Assembly (NCBI RefSeq): GCF_014230465.1
Contig: NZ_JAAXCY010000004.1
Span: 62,001-126,000 of the forward strand
Direction of reading: 5' to 3'
DNA from: Pseudomonas cremoris
GTDB taxonomy: Bacteria; Pseudomonadota; Gammaproteobacteria; Pseudomonadales; Pseudomonadaceae
DNA length: 64,000 bases
A program made the position numbers and the translations under genes. Under the pieces are notes generated by a model. The model saw only the letters and a list, made by a program, of their open reading frames with translations, was not told the DNA's origin and did not search any database. This document shows, piece after piece, positions 11,827-21,066 of this stretch (positions are counted from its first letter, which is position 1; each line of letters opens with the position of its first letter).

Positions 11827-12510
11827 ATGTCCCAACCCCTCAGCCAACCCGCCTACGTCCTGCACAGCCGCGCCTACCGCGAGACCAGCGCCCTAGTGGA
11901 CTTCCTCACGCCCCAAGGCCGCCTGCGCGCAGTTTTGCGCAGCGCTCGGGGCAAGGCAGGCACGCAGGCGCGGCCTTTCGTGGCGTTGGACGTGGAGTTC
12001 CGAGGCAAAGGCGAGCTGAAAAACGTCGGCCGCCTGGAAAGCGTCGGTGCCTCGGCCTGGCTCAATGGCGAAGCCCTGTTCAGCGGCCTCTACCTCAACG
12101 AACTGTTGATTCGCCTGTTGCCTGCCGAAGACCCGCACCCGGCGGTCTTCGATCACTACGCTGCGACCCTGCTCGCCTTGGCCGAAGGGCGACCGCTGGA
12201 ACCCTTGTTACGCGCCTTCGAATGGCGCCTGCTCGACGACCTGGGCTACGGGTTTGAACTGGCCAACGACCTGCACGGCGACCCCATCGCAGCCGACGGC
12301 CTGTATCGCCTGCAAGTGGACGCCGGTCTTGAGCGTGTGTACCTGCTGCAACCTGGTCTGTTTCAAGGCACCGAGCTACTGGCTATGAGCGAAGCCGACT
12401 GGAGCGCCCCCGGCGCGTTGTCTGCCGCCAAGCGCCTGATGCGCCAGGCGCTTGCCGTGCACTTGGGCGGAAGGCCACTGGTCAGTCGCGAGTTGTTTCG
12501 AAAGCCCTGA
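11827..12510 (+). CDS. recO: DNA repair protein RecO
   Basis: A recombination mediator that works with RecF and RecR to load RecA onto SSB-coated gaps and anneals complementary strands. The 227-residue product has the N-terminal OB-fold pattern ([24 protein letters not shown]) and a helical C-terminal domain. The zinc-finger cysteines found in some RecO proteins are absent, as is common in gammaproteobacteria. The ribosome-binding site is weak. Confidence 0.95.
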   Translation: MSQPLSQPAYVLHSRAYRETSALVDFLTPQGRLRAVLRSARGKAGTQARPFVALDVEFRGKGELKNVGRLESVGASAWLNGEALFSGLYLNELLIRLLPAEDPHPAVFDHYAATLLALAEGRPLEPLLRAFEWRLLDDLGYGFELANDLHGDPIAADGLYRLQVDAGLERVYLLQPGLFQGTELLAMSEADWSAPGALSAAKRLMRQALAVHLGGRPLVSRELFRKP

Positions 12511-12561
12511 CAACCCCGTGTATGCTGTGCGGCGTTTCTTTCCCTTTTCAGGAGCGCTTCC

Positions 12562-13305
12562 GTGACCACCAGCAATCGCATTCTTCTTGGCGTCAACATC
12601 GACCACGTCGCTACCCTGCGCCAGGCTCGGGGCACCCGTTACCCTGACCCGGTCAAGGCCGCGCTGGACGCCGAAGAAGCGGGCGCCGACGGCATTACCG
12701 TGCACCTGCGCGAAGACCGCCGCCACATCCAGGAGCGCGACGTGCTGGTGCTCAAGGACGTGCTGCAAACCCGCATGAACTTCGAAATGGGCGTCACCGA
12801 AGAGATGATGGCGTTCGCCGAGCGCATCCGCCCGGCGCACATCTGCCTGGTGCCGGAAACTCGCCAGGAACTCACCACCGAAGGTGGCCTCGACGTCGCC
12901 GGCCAGGAAGCACGGATCAAGGCTGCGGTGGATCGCCTGTCGCAGATCGGCAGTGAAGTCTCACTGTTCATCGACGCCGACGAGCGCCAGATCGAAGCCT
13001 CCCGCCGCGTCGGCGCGCCGGCGATCGAACTGCACACCGGCCGTTATGCCGACGCCACCACCCCCACCGAAGTGGTGGATGAACTGCAACGCATCATCGA
13101 CGGTGTCGCCGTCGGCTTGCGTGAAGGCTTGATCGTCAACGCCGGCCATGGCCTGCACTACCACAACGTCGAAGCTGTGGCTGCGATCAAGGGCATCAAC
13201 GAACTGAACATCGGCCACGCGCTGGTGGCTCATGCGCTGTTCGTCGGTTTTAAAGGCGCTGTGGCCGAGATGAAAGCCCTGATCCTGGCGGCCGCCAAGG
13301 CCTGA
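12562..13305 (+). CDS. pdxJ: Pyridoxine 5'-phosphate synthase
   Basis: Last step of de novo vitamin B6 synthesis: condenses 3-amino-1-hydroxyacetone phosphate with deoxyxylulose 5-phosphate to pyridoxine 5'-phosphate. A TIM-barrel cytoplasmic enzyme of 247 residues, starting at GTG 12562 after AGGAGCG. Conserved elements are [29 protein letters not shown] and the C-terminal [11 protein letters not shown] and [12 protein letters not shown] phosphate-binding loops. Confidence 0.97.
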   Translation: MTTSNRILLGVNIDHVATLRQARGTRYPDPVKAALDAEEAGADGITVHLREDRRHIQERDVLVLKDVLQTRMNFEMGVTEEMMAFAERIRPAHICLVPETRQELTTEGGLDVAGQEARIKAAVDRLSQIGSEVSLFIDADERQIEASRRVGAPAIELHTGRYADATTPTEVVDELQRIIDGVAVGLREGLIVNAGHGLHYHNVEAVAAIKGINELNIGHALVAHALFVGFKGAVAEMKALILAAAKA

Positions 13306-13342
13306 CCTAACACCGTCTAAAAGCCACTGAAGATCAAAAAAT

Positions 13343-13429
13343 GTGGGAGCGGGCTTGCTCGCGAAAGCGGTCTGTCAGCTGATTAATCTTTGGCTGACCC
13401 ACCGCATTCGCGAGCAAGCCCGCTCCCAC
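13343..13429. repeat. REP doublet (REPIN), copy 3
   Basis: An 87-bp inverted REP pair, 37 bases after the pdxJ stop. Likely serves as, or sits at, the 3' end of the operon transcript. Confidence 0.93.
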
Positions 13430-13504
13430 ATTTGATCTTTGGTGTACCCAGAGTTCGGGCATGCGGCAATGCGAAGCCTTACTGTTTAGGCCATGCAGGT
13501 GTAT

Positions 13505-13545
13505 CGTATCTGCCCTTTGCAGGCCTTGTGCCTGCGGCAGATACG
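13505..13545 (+). promoter_or_regulatory. Two-tier hairpin just before the multicopper oxidase start
   Basis: An outer 10-bp stem (CGTATCTGCC 13505-13514 / GGCAGATACG 13536-13545) encloses an inner 6-bp stem (GCAGGC / GCCTGC) with a CTTGT loop and one CTTT bulge. The GCGAGG ribosome site begins at the last base of the outer stem and the GTG start is 10 bases beyond the stem. No T-run follows, so it is not a terminator. Control of translation or message stability is possible but not shown. Confidence 0.6.
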
Positions 13546-13555
13546 CGAGGTTGTT

Positions 13556-14932
13556 GTGTCCCGATCCTTTTCCCGTCGACAAATCCTGGGTGGCCTTGCA
13601 GGCCTGGCCGTCGTAGGCGTCGGTGCCGGTGGCGCCTACCGCTACTGGCTGGGGAAAGTCGCCGAGGCCGAGGCAGGGCACGATTACGAGTTGATCGCTG
13701 CGCCGTTGGACGTGGAACTGGTGCCGGGGCACAAGACCCAGGCCTGGGCGTTCGGCCCTTCGGCGCCGGGTACCGAGTTGCGCGTGCGCCAGGGCGAATG
13801 GCTGCGGGTGCGTTTTATCAACCACCTGCCGGTCGCTACCACCATCCACTGGCATGGCATCCGCCTGCCACTTGAAATGGACGGCGTGCCCTACGTCTCA
13901 CAGTTGCCGGTACTGCCCGGCGAATACTTCGACTACAAATTCCGCGTGCCCGACGCCGGCAGCTACTGGTATCACCCCCACGTGAACAGCAGCGAAGAAC
14001 TCGGCCGTGGCCTGGTCGGCCCGCTGATTATTGAAGAGCGCGAACCCACCGGCTTCAAGCACGAACGCACCTTGAGCCTGAAAAGCTGGCACGTGGACGA
14101 GGAGGGAGAGTTCGTTGCGTTCAGTGTGCCGCGTGAAGCGGCGCGTGGCGGTACGGCGGGGCGCTTGTCGACTATCAATGGCGTGTCCCAAGCGGTGGTC
14201 GATTTGCCGGCGGGGCAGATTACTCGCGTGCGCCTGCTCAACCTCGACAACACCTTGACCTATCGCCTCAACATTCCCGACGCTGAAGCACAGATCTATG
14301 CACTGGACGGTAACCCGGTCGAACCGCGCCCGTTGGGCAAGGAATACTGGCTGGGCCCGGGCATGCGCATCTGCCTGGCGATCAAGGCGCCGCCCGCGGG
14401 GGAAGAGCTGTCGATTCGAAATGGACCGGTGCGCTTGGGTACGTTCCGCTCCGTGGCCAACACCGACGCGCCTACCGAGTGGCCACCCGCATTGCCCGCC
14501 AACCCGATTGCCGAACCGGACCTGGCCAATGCCGAGAAACTCAACTTCAATTTCGAGTGGGTCGGCACGGTATCCGTGGATGACGGCAAGCCACCGAGCC
14601 TGTGGCAAATCAACGGCAAGGCCTGGGACATCACCGACAAGACCTGTGCCGACCGCCCGATTGCCAAGCTGGAAAAGGGCAAGAGCTACATTTTCGAATT
14701 AAAGAACATGACCCAGTACCAACACCCCATTCACCTGCACGGCATGAGCTTCAAGGTAATCGCCTCGAACCGCCACAAGGTGATTCCGTACTTCACCGAC
14801 ACCTACCTGTTGGGCAAGAACGAGCGCGCACGCGTGGCGTTGGTGGCGGATAACCCAGGGGTGTGGATGTTCCATTGCCACGTGATCGACCACATGGAAA
14901 CCGGCCTGATGGCCGCCATCGAGGTGGCGTGA
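13556..14932 (+). CDS. Tat-exported multicopper oxidase (laccase-like)
   Basis: A periplasmic three-cupredoxin oxidase that couples one-electron oxidation of phenols or metal ions (Cu+, Mn2+) to four-electron reduction of oxygen. The chosen GTG start gives 458 residues with a twin-arginine signal (SRSFSRRQILGGLAG). The trinuclear and T1 copper ligands lie in HWHG (His98, His100), WYHPH (His140, His142), HPIHLHG and HCHVIDH. The axial position ten residues after Cys441 is Leu451, where CueO has Met, and this usually raises redox potential. There is no methionine-rich insert as in CueO. It overlaps tadA (ATGA), an arrangement recalled also from P. aeruginosa. Confidence 0.88.
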   Translation: MSRSFSRRQILGGLAGLAVVGVGAGGAYRYWLGKVAEAEAGHDYELIAAPLDVELVPGHKTQAWAFGPSAPGTELRVRQGEWLRVRFINHLPVATTIHWHGIRLPLEMDGVPYVSQLPVLPGEYFDYKFRVPDAGSYWYHPHVNSSEELGRGLVGPLIIEEREPTGFKHERTLSLKSWHVDEEGEFVAFSVPREAARGGTAGRLSTINGVSQAVVDLPAGQITRVRLLNLDNTLTYRLNIPDAEAQIYALDGNPVEPRPLGKEYWLGPGMRICLAIKAPPAGEELSIRNGPVRLGTFRSVANTDAPTEWPPALPANPIAEPDLANAEKLNFNFEWVGTVSVDDGKPPSLWQINGKAWDITDKTCADRPIAKLEKGKSYIFELKNMTQYQHPIHLHGMSFKVIASNRHKVIPYFTDTYLLGKNERARVALVADNPGVWMFHCHVIDHMETGLMAAIEVA

Positions 14933-15429
14933 TGCGCCAGTTTCGGCCCACCGCGATCATCGACCGCAGCCGCGACCAGGACTTCATGCGCGAAGCCCTG
15001 GCCCTTGCCGCCCAAGGTGCTGCATTGGGTGAAGTGCCTGTGGGGGCAGTGCTGGTGCAGGACGGTGAAATCATCGGCCGTGGCTTCAACTGCCCCATCA
15101 GCGGCAACGACCCCAGCGCCCATGCCGAGATGGTCGCCATTCGCGCCGCTGCACAGGCCATCAGCAACTATCGGCTGGTGGGCAGCACGCTGTATGTGAC
15201 GCTGGAGCCGTGCAGCATGTGCGCGGGCTTGATTGTGCATTCGCGGGTTGCGCGAGTGGTGTATGGGGCGCTGGAGCCAAAGGCGGGGATTGTGCAGAGC
15301 CAGGGGCAGTTTTTTACCCAGGGCTTTCTGAATCACAAGGTGCTGTTTGAAGGCGGTGTGCTGGCAGAAGAGTGCGGCACGGTGCTGAGCGAATTCTTCA
15401 AGGCTCGCCGTGCCAAGCCCCCGCTCTAA
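14932..15429 (+). CDS. tadA: tRNA adenosine(34) deaminase
   Basis: Converts A34 to inosine in the anticodon of tRNA-Arg(ACG), and is essential in most bacteria. The start ATG 14932 overlaps the oxidase stop and follows GAGG by 7 bases, giving 165 residues. Zinc-site motifs are HAE (His64, Glu66 as proton shuttle) and PCSMC (Cys94, Cys97). Confidence 0.96.
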   Translation: MRQFRPTAIIDRSRDQDFMREALALAAQGAALGEVPVGAVLVQDGEIIGRGFNCPISGNDPSAHAEMVAIRAAAQAISNYRLVGSTLYVTLEPCSMCAGLIVHSRVARVVYGALEPKAGIVQSQGQFFTQGFLNHKVLFEGGVLAEECGTVLSEFFKARRAKPPL

Positions 15430-15448
15430 AGAACACAGGGGAGCAAAT

Positions 15449-15535
15449 GTGGGAGCGGGCTTGCTCGCGAATACGGTGTGTCAGCCAAGTATAGGGTGAC
15501 TGATCCACCGCATTCGCGAGCAAGCCCGCTCCCAC
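15449..15535. repeat. REP doublet (REPIN), copy 4
   Basis: An 87-bp inverted REP pair between the convergent ends of tadA (+) and cmoB (-), a placement suited to separating two transcripts. Confidence 0.93.
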
Positions 15536-15570
15536 ATTTTGATCTTTGTTTCTTCAGGGAGAGCTCAGCG

Positions 15571-16527
15571 TTACTTCTTGGCGATAATCACCGCCCGCAT
15601 CGGCGCCGGTAGGCCTTCGATGGTTTTGCTGTGGTCCTCTGGATCGAGGAAATCACTGAGGGACTGATACTTCATCCACTCCGTACCCCGTTGTTCTTCC
15701 ACAGTCGTGACGCTCACGTCCACACACCGCACATCACTGAACCCCGCGCGCCGCAGCCACAGCATCAACGCCGGCACCGAGGGCAGGAACCACACGTTGC
15801 GCATCTGTGCATAGCGGTCTTCCGGTACTAGCACTTGCTGTTGATCACCTTCGACCACCAGGGTTTCGAGTACCAGCTCTCCGCCCTTCACCAAGGTGTC
15901 CTTCAGCGCCAGCAAATGCTCGATGGGCGAGCGACGGTGGTAGAACACACCCATGGAAAACACGGTGTCGAAGCCTTCCAGATTCGCCGGCAAGTCTTCG
16001 AACGGGAATGGCAGATGCCAGGCTTTCGGTTCCGACAGGTAACGCTGCACGGCCTGGAACTGGCAGAAAAACAACCAGTTCGGGTCCACGCCAATCACGC
16101 TGTCGGCGCCGGCGCCGAGCATGCGCCACATGTAGTATCCGTTGCCGCAACCGACGTCGAGGATGCGCTTGCCCTTCAAGTTCAGGTGCGGTGCTACCCG
16201 TGACCACTTCCAATCCGAGCGCCATTCGGTATCGACGTGCACGCCGAAGAGATGGAACGGGCCTTTGCGCCATGGGCTCAGGCCCATCAACGCGGTGTGC
16301 ATTTGTGTGCGGGTGCTGTCGTCGCAATCGGTGTCAAGTGTCAGGCCATTCAGCAGGTCGACTTCGCTGGGCTGGATCTTCGGCAGCGCATCCAACGCAC
16401 TCTGCCAGCGCTCCAGGTCGCCATGGCCTTTTTCCATCTTGCTATCGAGTTGCGCTTGCAGGCCCTGGGCCCACACGGCCAAGGGAGTGCCGACCAAATG
16501 GCGGGCGAGGGGGGACAGATCAATCAT
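15571..16527 (-). CDS. cmoB: tRNA U34 carboxymethyltransferase CmoB
   Basis: Transfers the carboxymethyl group of carboxy-SAM to 5-hydroxyuridine at tRNA position 34, giving uridine-5-oxyacetic acid. It is 318 residues with a helical N-terminal part and a Rossmann methyltransferase core. The SAM site is [15 protein letters not shown], followed by the conserved [14 protein letters not shown] and [12 protein letters not shown] segments. Its start overlaps the cmoA stop (ATGA). Confidence 0.97.
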   Translation of the reverse strand: MIDLSPLARHLVGTPLAVWAQGLQAQLDSKMEKGHGDLERWQSALDALPKIQPSEVDLLNGLTLDTDCDDSTRTQMHTALMGLSPWRKGPFHLFGVHVDTEWRSDWKWSRVAPHLNLKGKRILDVGCGNGYYMWRMLGAGADSVIGVDPNWLFFCQFQAVQRYLSEPKAWHLPFPFEDLPANLEGFDTVFSMGVFYHRRSPIEHLLALKDTLVKGGELVLETLVVEGDQQQVLVPEDRYAQMRNVWFLPSVPALMLWLRRAGFSDVRCVDVSVTTVEEQRGTEWMKYQSLSDFLDPEDHSKTIEGLPAPMRAVIIAKK

Positions 16528-17267
16528 GGCAAGGCAATCAACGAGGCAAAGTTAAGACATTGGAACCACGGCACGACTTTCGAAAAACCCGCCGCCAGCA
16601 GGCGTTCGCTGTGTTCTTCGAGGCTGTCGGGTTTCATCACGTTTTCGATGGCGCTACGTTTCTGGGCAATTTCCAGTTCGCTGTAGCCGTTGGCGCGTTT
16701 GAACGCGATATGTAAATCGGTGAGCAACGCGTGCTCTTCGGCATCGTTGAAGCGCAGCTTTTCCGAGAGGATCAACGCACCGCCCGGCAACAACGATTGG
16801 CGGATGCGTGCGAGCAACGCCAGGCGCTCATCGGGTGCGATGAATTGCAGCGTGAAGTTCAGCGCCACCACCGAGGCCGGTTGGAACTGCAGCGCGAGGA
16901 TATCGCCCTCGATCACGTCGACCGGCAGCAGCTCCTGGAACATCGAGTCCTGGCCATTGAGGTACTCACGGCAGCGCTCGACCATCGCCGTCGAGTTATC
17001 CACCGCGATCACCCGGCAGCCGTCGGTGCGCACATGGCGGCGCAAGGCTTGGGTCACGGCGCCGAGGGATGAGCCGAGGTCGTAGAGCACACTGTTGGGT
17101 TGGGCAAACTGCGCCGCGAGTACGCCGAGGTTTTCGACAATCGTCGGGTAGCCCGGCACCGAGCGCTTGATCATGTCGGGGAACACCCGCACCACGTCCT
17201 CGTTAAAGGCGAAGTCCGGCACCTGGTTCAGGGGCTGGGCGAATAGGCGATCGGGTTCTTTGCTCAC
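16524..17267 (-). CDS. cmoA: Carboxy-SAM synthase CmoA
   Basis: Makes carboxy-S-adenosylmethionine from SAM and prephenate, the donor used by CmoB encoded next door. It is 247 residues with a Rossmann fold: the SAM loop is [13 protein letters not shown], then [14 protein letters not shown] and the family-typical [12 protein letters not shown]. Coupled to cmoB by a 4-base overlap. Confidence 0.97.
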   Translation of the reverse strand: MSKEPDRLFAQPLNQVPDFAFNEDVVRVFPDMIKRSVPGYPTIVENLGVLAAQFAQPNSVLYDLGSSLGAVTQALRRHVRTDGCRVIAVDNSTAMVERCREYLNGQDSMFQELLPVDVIEGDILALQFQPASVVALNFTLQFIAPDERLALLARIRQSLLPGGALILSEKLRFNDAEEHALLTDLHIAFKRANGYSELEIAQKRSAIENVMKPDSLEEHSERLLAAGFSKVVPWFQCLNFASLIALP

Positions 17268-17303
17268 GGTTGTTCCGGCAGTGATGTGGGAAAGGCCGGC
17301 ATT

Positions 17304-17960
17304 TTAGCCAAGTTGGTCCTCGTGTGCGCGGGTTGTCTGATAGAAAGCAGACGCCGTGATACCCCATTGGCCCAGCCAGTAGGTGACGATCAATAAATAG
17401 GGCGCCGCATCGAACGCCAGCACGAATCGGTTGATGCCGATCAGCGTGTCAGAAAACACAAACGAGGCTGCGCCCGCCGCCGCCAACAACGCGGAGCGCT
17501 TTGGCACTTGGCTGCCCAACCGTGCCAACGCACGCCAAAGCATGGTGCTGATCACTAGCGCATACACCACCACCGGAATCAGCAGGTCGCCTAGGCCGTG
17601 GGAGATCAGGATGCTCAACAGAATCGCGCCCACGCCCAGCGCCAGCAACAACGGCAGGAGCGCCAAGCGGCGACAGTCGCTGAGATAGGCCTTGAGGTAG
17701 GCCAGGTGCGCAAACAAGAAGGCGCCGAGCCCAAAGATGAACAGGTCGCCTGGCCAGGCAAGCAACACATCGCCGACCAATGAAAAAATCAGCCCCAGGC
17801 TGATCCAGCGTCGATAGTCGGTGGGCGGCGCATCATGCAGCCAGCCCAACAACGCCAGCACCGGCAACGGCTTGACCAGCAGGCACAGCAATGTGGCATG
17901 GGTGGTCAGGCCGTAGATAAACGTGCCGGCGCCCATCAACGCAAGAATCAGCCATGGCAT
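17304..17960 (-). CDS. Lysoplasmalogenase-type membrane protein (YhhN family)
   Basis: A 218-residue polytopic protein with about eight hydrophobic segments. Family landmarks are LLVKPLPVL near residue 28-36, the acidic GDVLLAWPGD motif and FVFSDTLIGINRF. Characterised members (TMEM86, YhhN-type) hydrolyse the vinyl-ether bond of lysoplasmalogens, but the bacterial substrate is uncertain. The start is 2 bases from the end of the Icp-like gene, so the two are probably cotranscribed. Confidence 0.85.
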   Translation of the reverse strand: MPWLILALMGAGTFIYGLTTHATLLCLLVKPLPVLALLGWLHDAPPTDYRRWISLGLIFSLVGDVLLAWPGDLFIFGLGAFLFAHLAYLKAYLSDCRRLALLPLLLALGVGAILLSILISHGLGDLLIPVVVYALVISTMLWRALARLGSQVPKRSALLAAAGAASFVFSDTLIGINRFVLAFDAAPYLLIVTYWLGQWGITASAFYQTTRAHEDQLG

Positions 17961-17961
17961 A

Positions 17962-18351
17962 TCAATTCACCGTAATGGCGCAGTCGAAGGTTTCGGCAGG
18001 CTCGGCTTCTGGCTCCCAAGGTTGCTGGGAGGTGACCCGAAGTCGACCATTGCCTGCCGCGAAGGCCTGGAAGCGCCAGGTGGACTGGCCGCCGCCACCG
18101 ATCACGCCGGATTCCGAGCTGCTGTAGACCTCAGGGCTCAGCGCGCGCAGCACGCCGCCGGCAGAATCCTGGATGGCCCAACGGTAGCCGGTGGTGGGGT
18201 TGCTGGGCAGGGTAAGGATCAGGTTTTGCCCGGTTTTAAGCACAAGCGGGCAGGCGCTCTGGTTTTCCACGGTGACGTTTTGCTTCGGCGCACTGGCGCA
18301 CGCAGCCAGCAGGGCAAGGCTCAAGGGGAGAAGCAGGCGGGCAGCGGTCAT
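17962..18351 (-). CDS. icp: Icp-like lipoprotein, chagasin/I42 cysteine-peptidase inhibitor
   Basis: A 129-residue lipoprotein. The signal LLLPLSLALLAAC is followed by an I42 (chagasin) domain with the diagnostic NPTTGYRW loop that inserts into the active site of papain-type peptidases; GGGGQSTWRF corresponds to the second loop. The start at 18351 follows GGAG; an upstream ATG at 18366 lacks a ribosome site. P. aeruginosa carries an Icp gene beside its lon-like asrA, the same neighbourhood as here. The symbol is assigned by family and context. Confidence 0.82.
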   Translation of the reverse strand: MTAARLLLPLSLALLAACASAPKQNVTVENQSACPLVLKTGQNLILTLPSNPTTGYRWAIQDSAGGVLRALSPEVYSSSESGVIGGGGQSTWRFQAFAAGNGRLRVTSQQPWEPEAEPAETFDCAITVN

Positions 18352-18444
18352 GGGGGCTCCGTTCATTCGCGACGAACGGCGAGCATAACCGAAGATGAGA
18401 CAAGGTGTGACAGAGCTGGATTTTGTGTTGATTGGGCTGACCCC

Positions 18445-18526
18445 TTCGCGAGCAAGCCCGCTCCCACACTTGACCGCATTCCAAAGGCTGTACTCGGTCA
18501 AATGTGGGAGCCGGCTTGCTCGCGAA
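18445..18526. repeat. Two REP units in reversed relative order
   Basis: Two single REP sequences (18445-18467 and 18504-18526) are inverted with the outer and inner ends swapped compared with every other pair here. The first reads TTCGCGAGCAAGCCCGCTCCCAC and the second starts GTGGGAGCCGGC (one base variant), so the GTGGGAG ends point at each other. It lies between icp and lon and could still fold, but as the inside-out form. Confidence 0.85.
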
Positions 18527-18553
18527 AGGGCCAGCCCAGCCACTGCATGGCTA

Positions 18554-20974
18554 TCAGAACAGCACTTTGGCCACATCCGCGAACCGCTTGGCAAAGTGCA
18601 CGGTCATGCCTTCCTTGAGGTACTCCGGCAATTCCTCAAAGCTGCCACGGTTTGGCTCCGGCAGGATCAGCTCATGAATCTTCTGACGCCGCGCCGCGAT
18701 CACCTTTTCACGCACCCCACCAATCGGCAGCACATGACCGGTCAACGTCAGCTCGCCGGTCATGGCCACGCCCTTTTTCGGTGGCTGGTTACGCGCCAGC
18801 GACAACAGCGCACTGGCCATCGTCACACCTGCACTTGGGCCGTCTTTTGGCGTGGCCCCTTCCGGCACGTGCAAGTGTACGAAGGCTTCGTCGAAGAACT
18901 TCGGATCACCGCCGAACGACTTCAGGTTCGAGCTGATGTAGCTGTAGGCGATTTCGGCGGATTCCTTCATCACTTCACCCAGCTGCCCGGTGAGCTTGAA
19001 GCCGCGATTGAGCGTATGGATGCGCGTCGCCTCGATCGGCAACGTCGCGCCGCCCATGCTGGTCCAGGCCAGGCCGGTGATCACGCCGGTGCCGGACAGC
19101 ACTTGTTCATTGCGGAACACCGGCATCCCCAAGGAGCTTTCCAGGTCTTTGTTGCCAATCTTGATCACCGAGTCCGGCTCATCCAGCAACTTGACCACGG
19201 CCTTGCGCACCAGTTTGCCCAGTTGTTTCTCCAGCTGGCGTACGCCGGCTTCGCGCGCATAACCGTCGATCAATGCACGCAACGCGCCGTCGCTGATGGT
19301 CAGGCTGGTTTTTGCCACACCGGCTTTTTCCAGCTGTTTTGGCCACAGGTGACGCTTGGCGATCGCGACTTTTTCTTCGGTGATATAGCCCGACAGGCGA
19401 ATCACTTCCATACGGTCCAGCAACGGGCCGGGGATCGAATCCAGGGTGTTGGCGGTGCACACGAACAGGACTTTGGACAGGTCCATGCGCAGGTCCAGGT
19501 AGTGATCGAGGAATTCGACGTTCTGTTCCGGGTCCAGGGTTTCCAGCAAGGCCGACGCTGGGTCGCCCTGGAAGCTTTGGCCCATCTTGTCGATCTCGTC
19601 GAGCATGATCACCGGGTTCATCACCTCCACATCCTTGAGCGCCTGCACCAGCTTGCCGGGCAAGGCGCCGATGTAGGTGCGGCGGTGGCCCTTGATCTCG
19701 GCCTCGTCACGCATGCCGCCGACGCTGAACCGATAGAATGGCCGTCCTAGGGATTCGGCAATGGATTTACCTACGCTGGTCTTGCCCACGCCCGGCGGGC
19801 CCACCAGCAAGACGATGGAGCCGGCGACCTCGCCTTTATAGGCGCCCACCGCCAGGAATTCGAGGATGCGGCTCTTGATGTCGTCCAGGCCCGCGTGGTG
19901 TTTATCCAGCACCTTGCGTGCGTGTTTCAGGTCGAGTTTGTCTTCACCATACACGCCCCATGGCACCGAGGTGGCCCAGTCCAGGTAATTGCGCGTGACC
20001 GCGTATTCCGGCGAGCCGGTTTCCAGGATCGACAGTTTGTTCAGTTCTTCATCGATACGCTTTTGCGCCTGGGCCGGCAGCACTTTGCCTTGCAGGCGTT
20101 GTTCGAACTGCTCGACGTCGGCGCTGCGGTCGTCCTTGGTCAGCCCCAGTTCCTGCTGGATGACCTTGAGCTGTTCCTTGAGGAAAAACTCGCGCTGATG
20201 CTCACCGATCTTGCGGTTCACTTCGGCGGAGATTTCTTTTTGCAGGCGCGCGACTTCAACTTCCTTGCGCAGCATCGGCAGCACTTTTTCCATGCGCTTG
20301 AGCATGGGCACGCAGTCCAGCACTTCCTGCAACTCGTTGCCTGTCGCCGAAGTCAACGCGGCGGCGAAGTCGGTAAGTGGCGACGGGTCATTGGGGCTGA
20401 AGCGGTTGAGGTAGTTTTTCAACTCTTCGCTGTACAGCGGGTTGAGCGGCAGCAGTTCCTTGATCGCATTGATCAGCGCCATGCCGTAGGCCTTGACCTC
20501 GTCGGTCGGCTCGGAAGGCTGGTGCGGGTATTCGACCTCCACCAGGTACGGTGGGCGGTGGTGCTTGAGCCAGGTCTTGATGCGTACGCGGGTCAGGCCC
20601 TGGGCCACAAATTGCAGCTTGCCGTTCTCGCGGCTGGCGTGGTGCACCTTCACCAAGGTGCCGTACAGCGGCAGGGCGGAGGTGTCGAAGTGGCGCGGGT
20701 CTTCGGGCGGCGTCTCCATGAAAAACAGCGCCAGGGAGTGGTGGTCGGATTTGCTCACCAGCTCAAGCGTCTCGGCCCATGGCTCTTCATTGACGATCAC
20801 CGGCAACACTTGCGCCGGGAAGAACGGCCGATTGTGGATTGGGATGATGTAGACCTTGTCCGGCAGGTTCTGCCCAGGTAACGCCAGGCCGGTATTTGAT
20901 GAAGTGGATTCGGCGTTTTCGGGGTCGGCGTAGTCGTTCAGGTCGTAATCAGGGAAGGCTTGCTGGTCGCTCAT
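18554..20974 (-). CDS. lon: Lon-type ATP-dependent protease (second Lon, AsrA-like)
   Basis: A cytoplasmic AAA+ serine protease of 806 residues. It has an N-terminal substrate-recognition LON domain (about 40-235), Walker A GPPGVGKT, Walker B VIMLDEIDK, and a C-terminal protease domain with catalytic Ser in PKDGPSAGVTMA and Lys in GGVREKV. The longer acidic N-terminus before the LON domain and the neighbouring icp gene resemble the second Lon of P. aeruginosa (AsrA), which promotes the heat-shock response, rather than the clpX-linked Lon. Its translation start lies just behind a hairpin at 20980-21003. Confidence 0.93.
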   Translation of the reverse strand: MSDQQAFPDYDLNDYADPENAESTSSNTGLALPGQNLPDKVYIIPIHNRPFFPAQVLPVIVNEEPWAETLELVSKSDHHSLALFFMETPPEDPRHFDTSALPLYGTLVKVHHASRENGKLQFVAQGLTRVRIKTWLKHHRPPYLVEVEYPHQPSEPTDEVKAYGMALINAIKELLPLNPLYSEELKNYLNRFSPNDPSPLTDFAAALTSATGNELQEVLDCVPMLKRMEKVLPMLRKEVEVARLQKEISAEVNRKIGEHQREFFLKEQLKVIQQELGLTKDDRSADVEQFEQRLQGKVLPAQAQKRIDEELNKLSILETGSPEYAVTRNYLDWATSVPWGVYGEDKLDLKHARKVLDKHHAGLDDIKSRILEFLAVGAYKGEVAGSIVLLVGPPGVGKTSVGKSIAESLGRPFYRFSVGGMRDEAEIKGHRRTYIGALPGKLVQALKDVEVMNPVIMLDEIDKMGQSFQGDPASALLETLDPEQNVEFLDHYLDLRMDLSKVLFVCTANTLDSIPGPLLDRMEVIRLSGYITEEKVAIAKRHLWPKQLEKAGVAKTSLTISDGALRALIDGYAREAGVRQLEKQLGKLVRKAVVKLLDEPDSVIKIGNKDLESSLGMPVFRNEQVLSGTGVITGLAWTSMGGATLPIEATRIHTLNRGFKLTGQLGEVMKESAEIAYSYISSNLKSFGGDPKFFDEAFVHLHVPEGATPKDGPSAGVTMASALLSLARNQPPKKGVAMTGELTLTGHVLPIGGVREKVIAARRQKIHELILPEPNRGSFEELPEYLKEGMTVHFAKRFADVAKVLF

Positions 20975-20979
20975 GGGGC

Positions 20980-21003
20980 ACCTGCATAAGGAAGTATGCA
21001 GGT
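20980..21003 (-). promoter_or_regulatory. Hairpin covering the lon ribosome-binding site
   Basis: On the minus strand ACCTGCAT pairs perfectly with ATGCAGGT across an 8-base loop, and the start codon follows after GCCCC. The only Shine-Dalgarno-like sequence, AGGTG, is within and just past the 3' arm, so folding would hide it. This geometry fits a temperature- or factor-controlled translation switch, which would suit a heat-shock protease. Confidence 0.55.
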
Positions 21004-21066
21004 TAGATGGGGCGGGGCAGTGGTGGTTTCAATGGTCTGGGGTTGTTAGTAACAAATTGCATGAAT

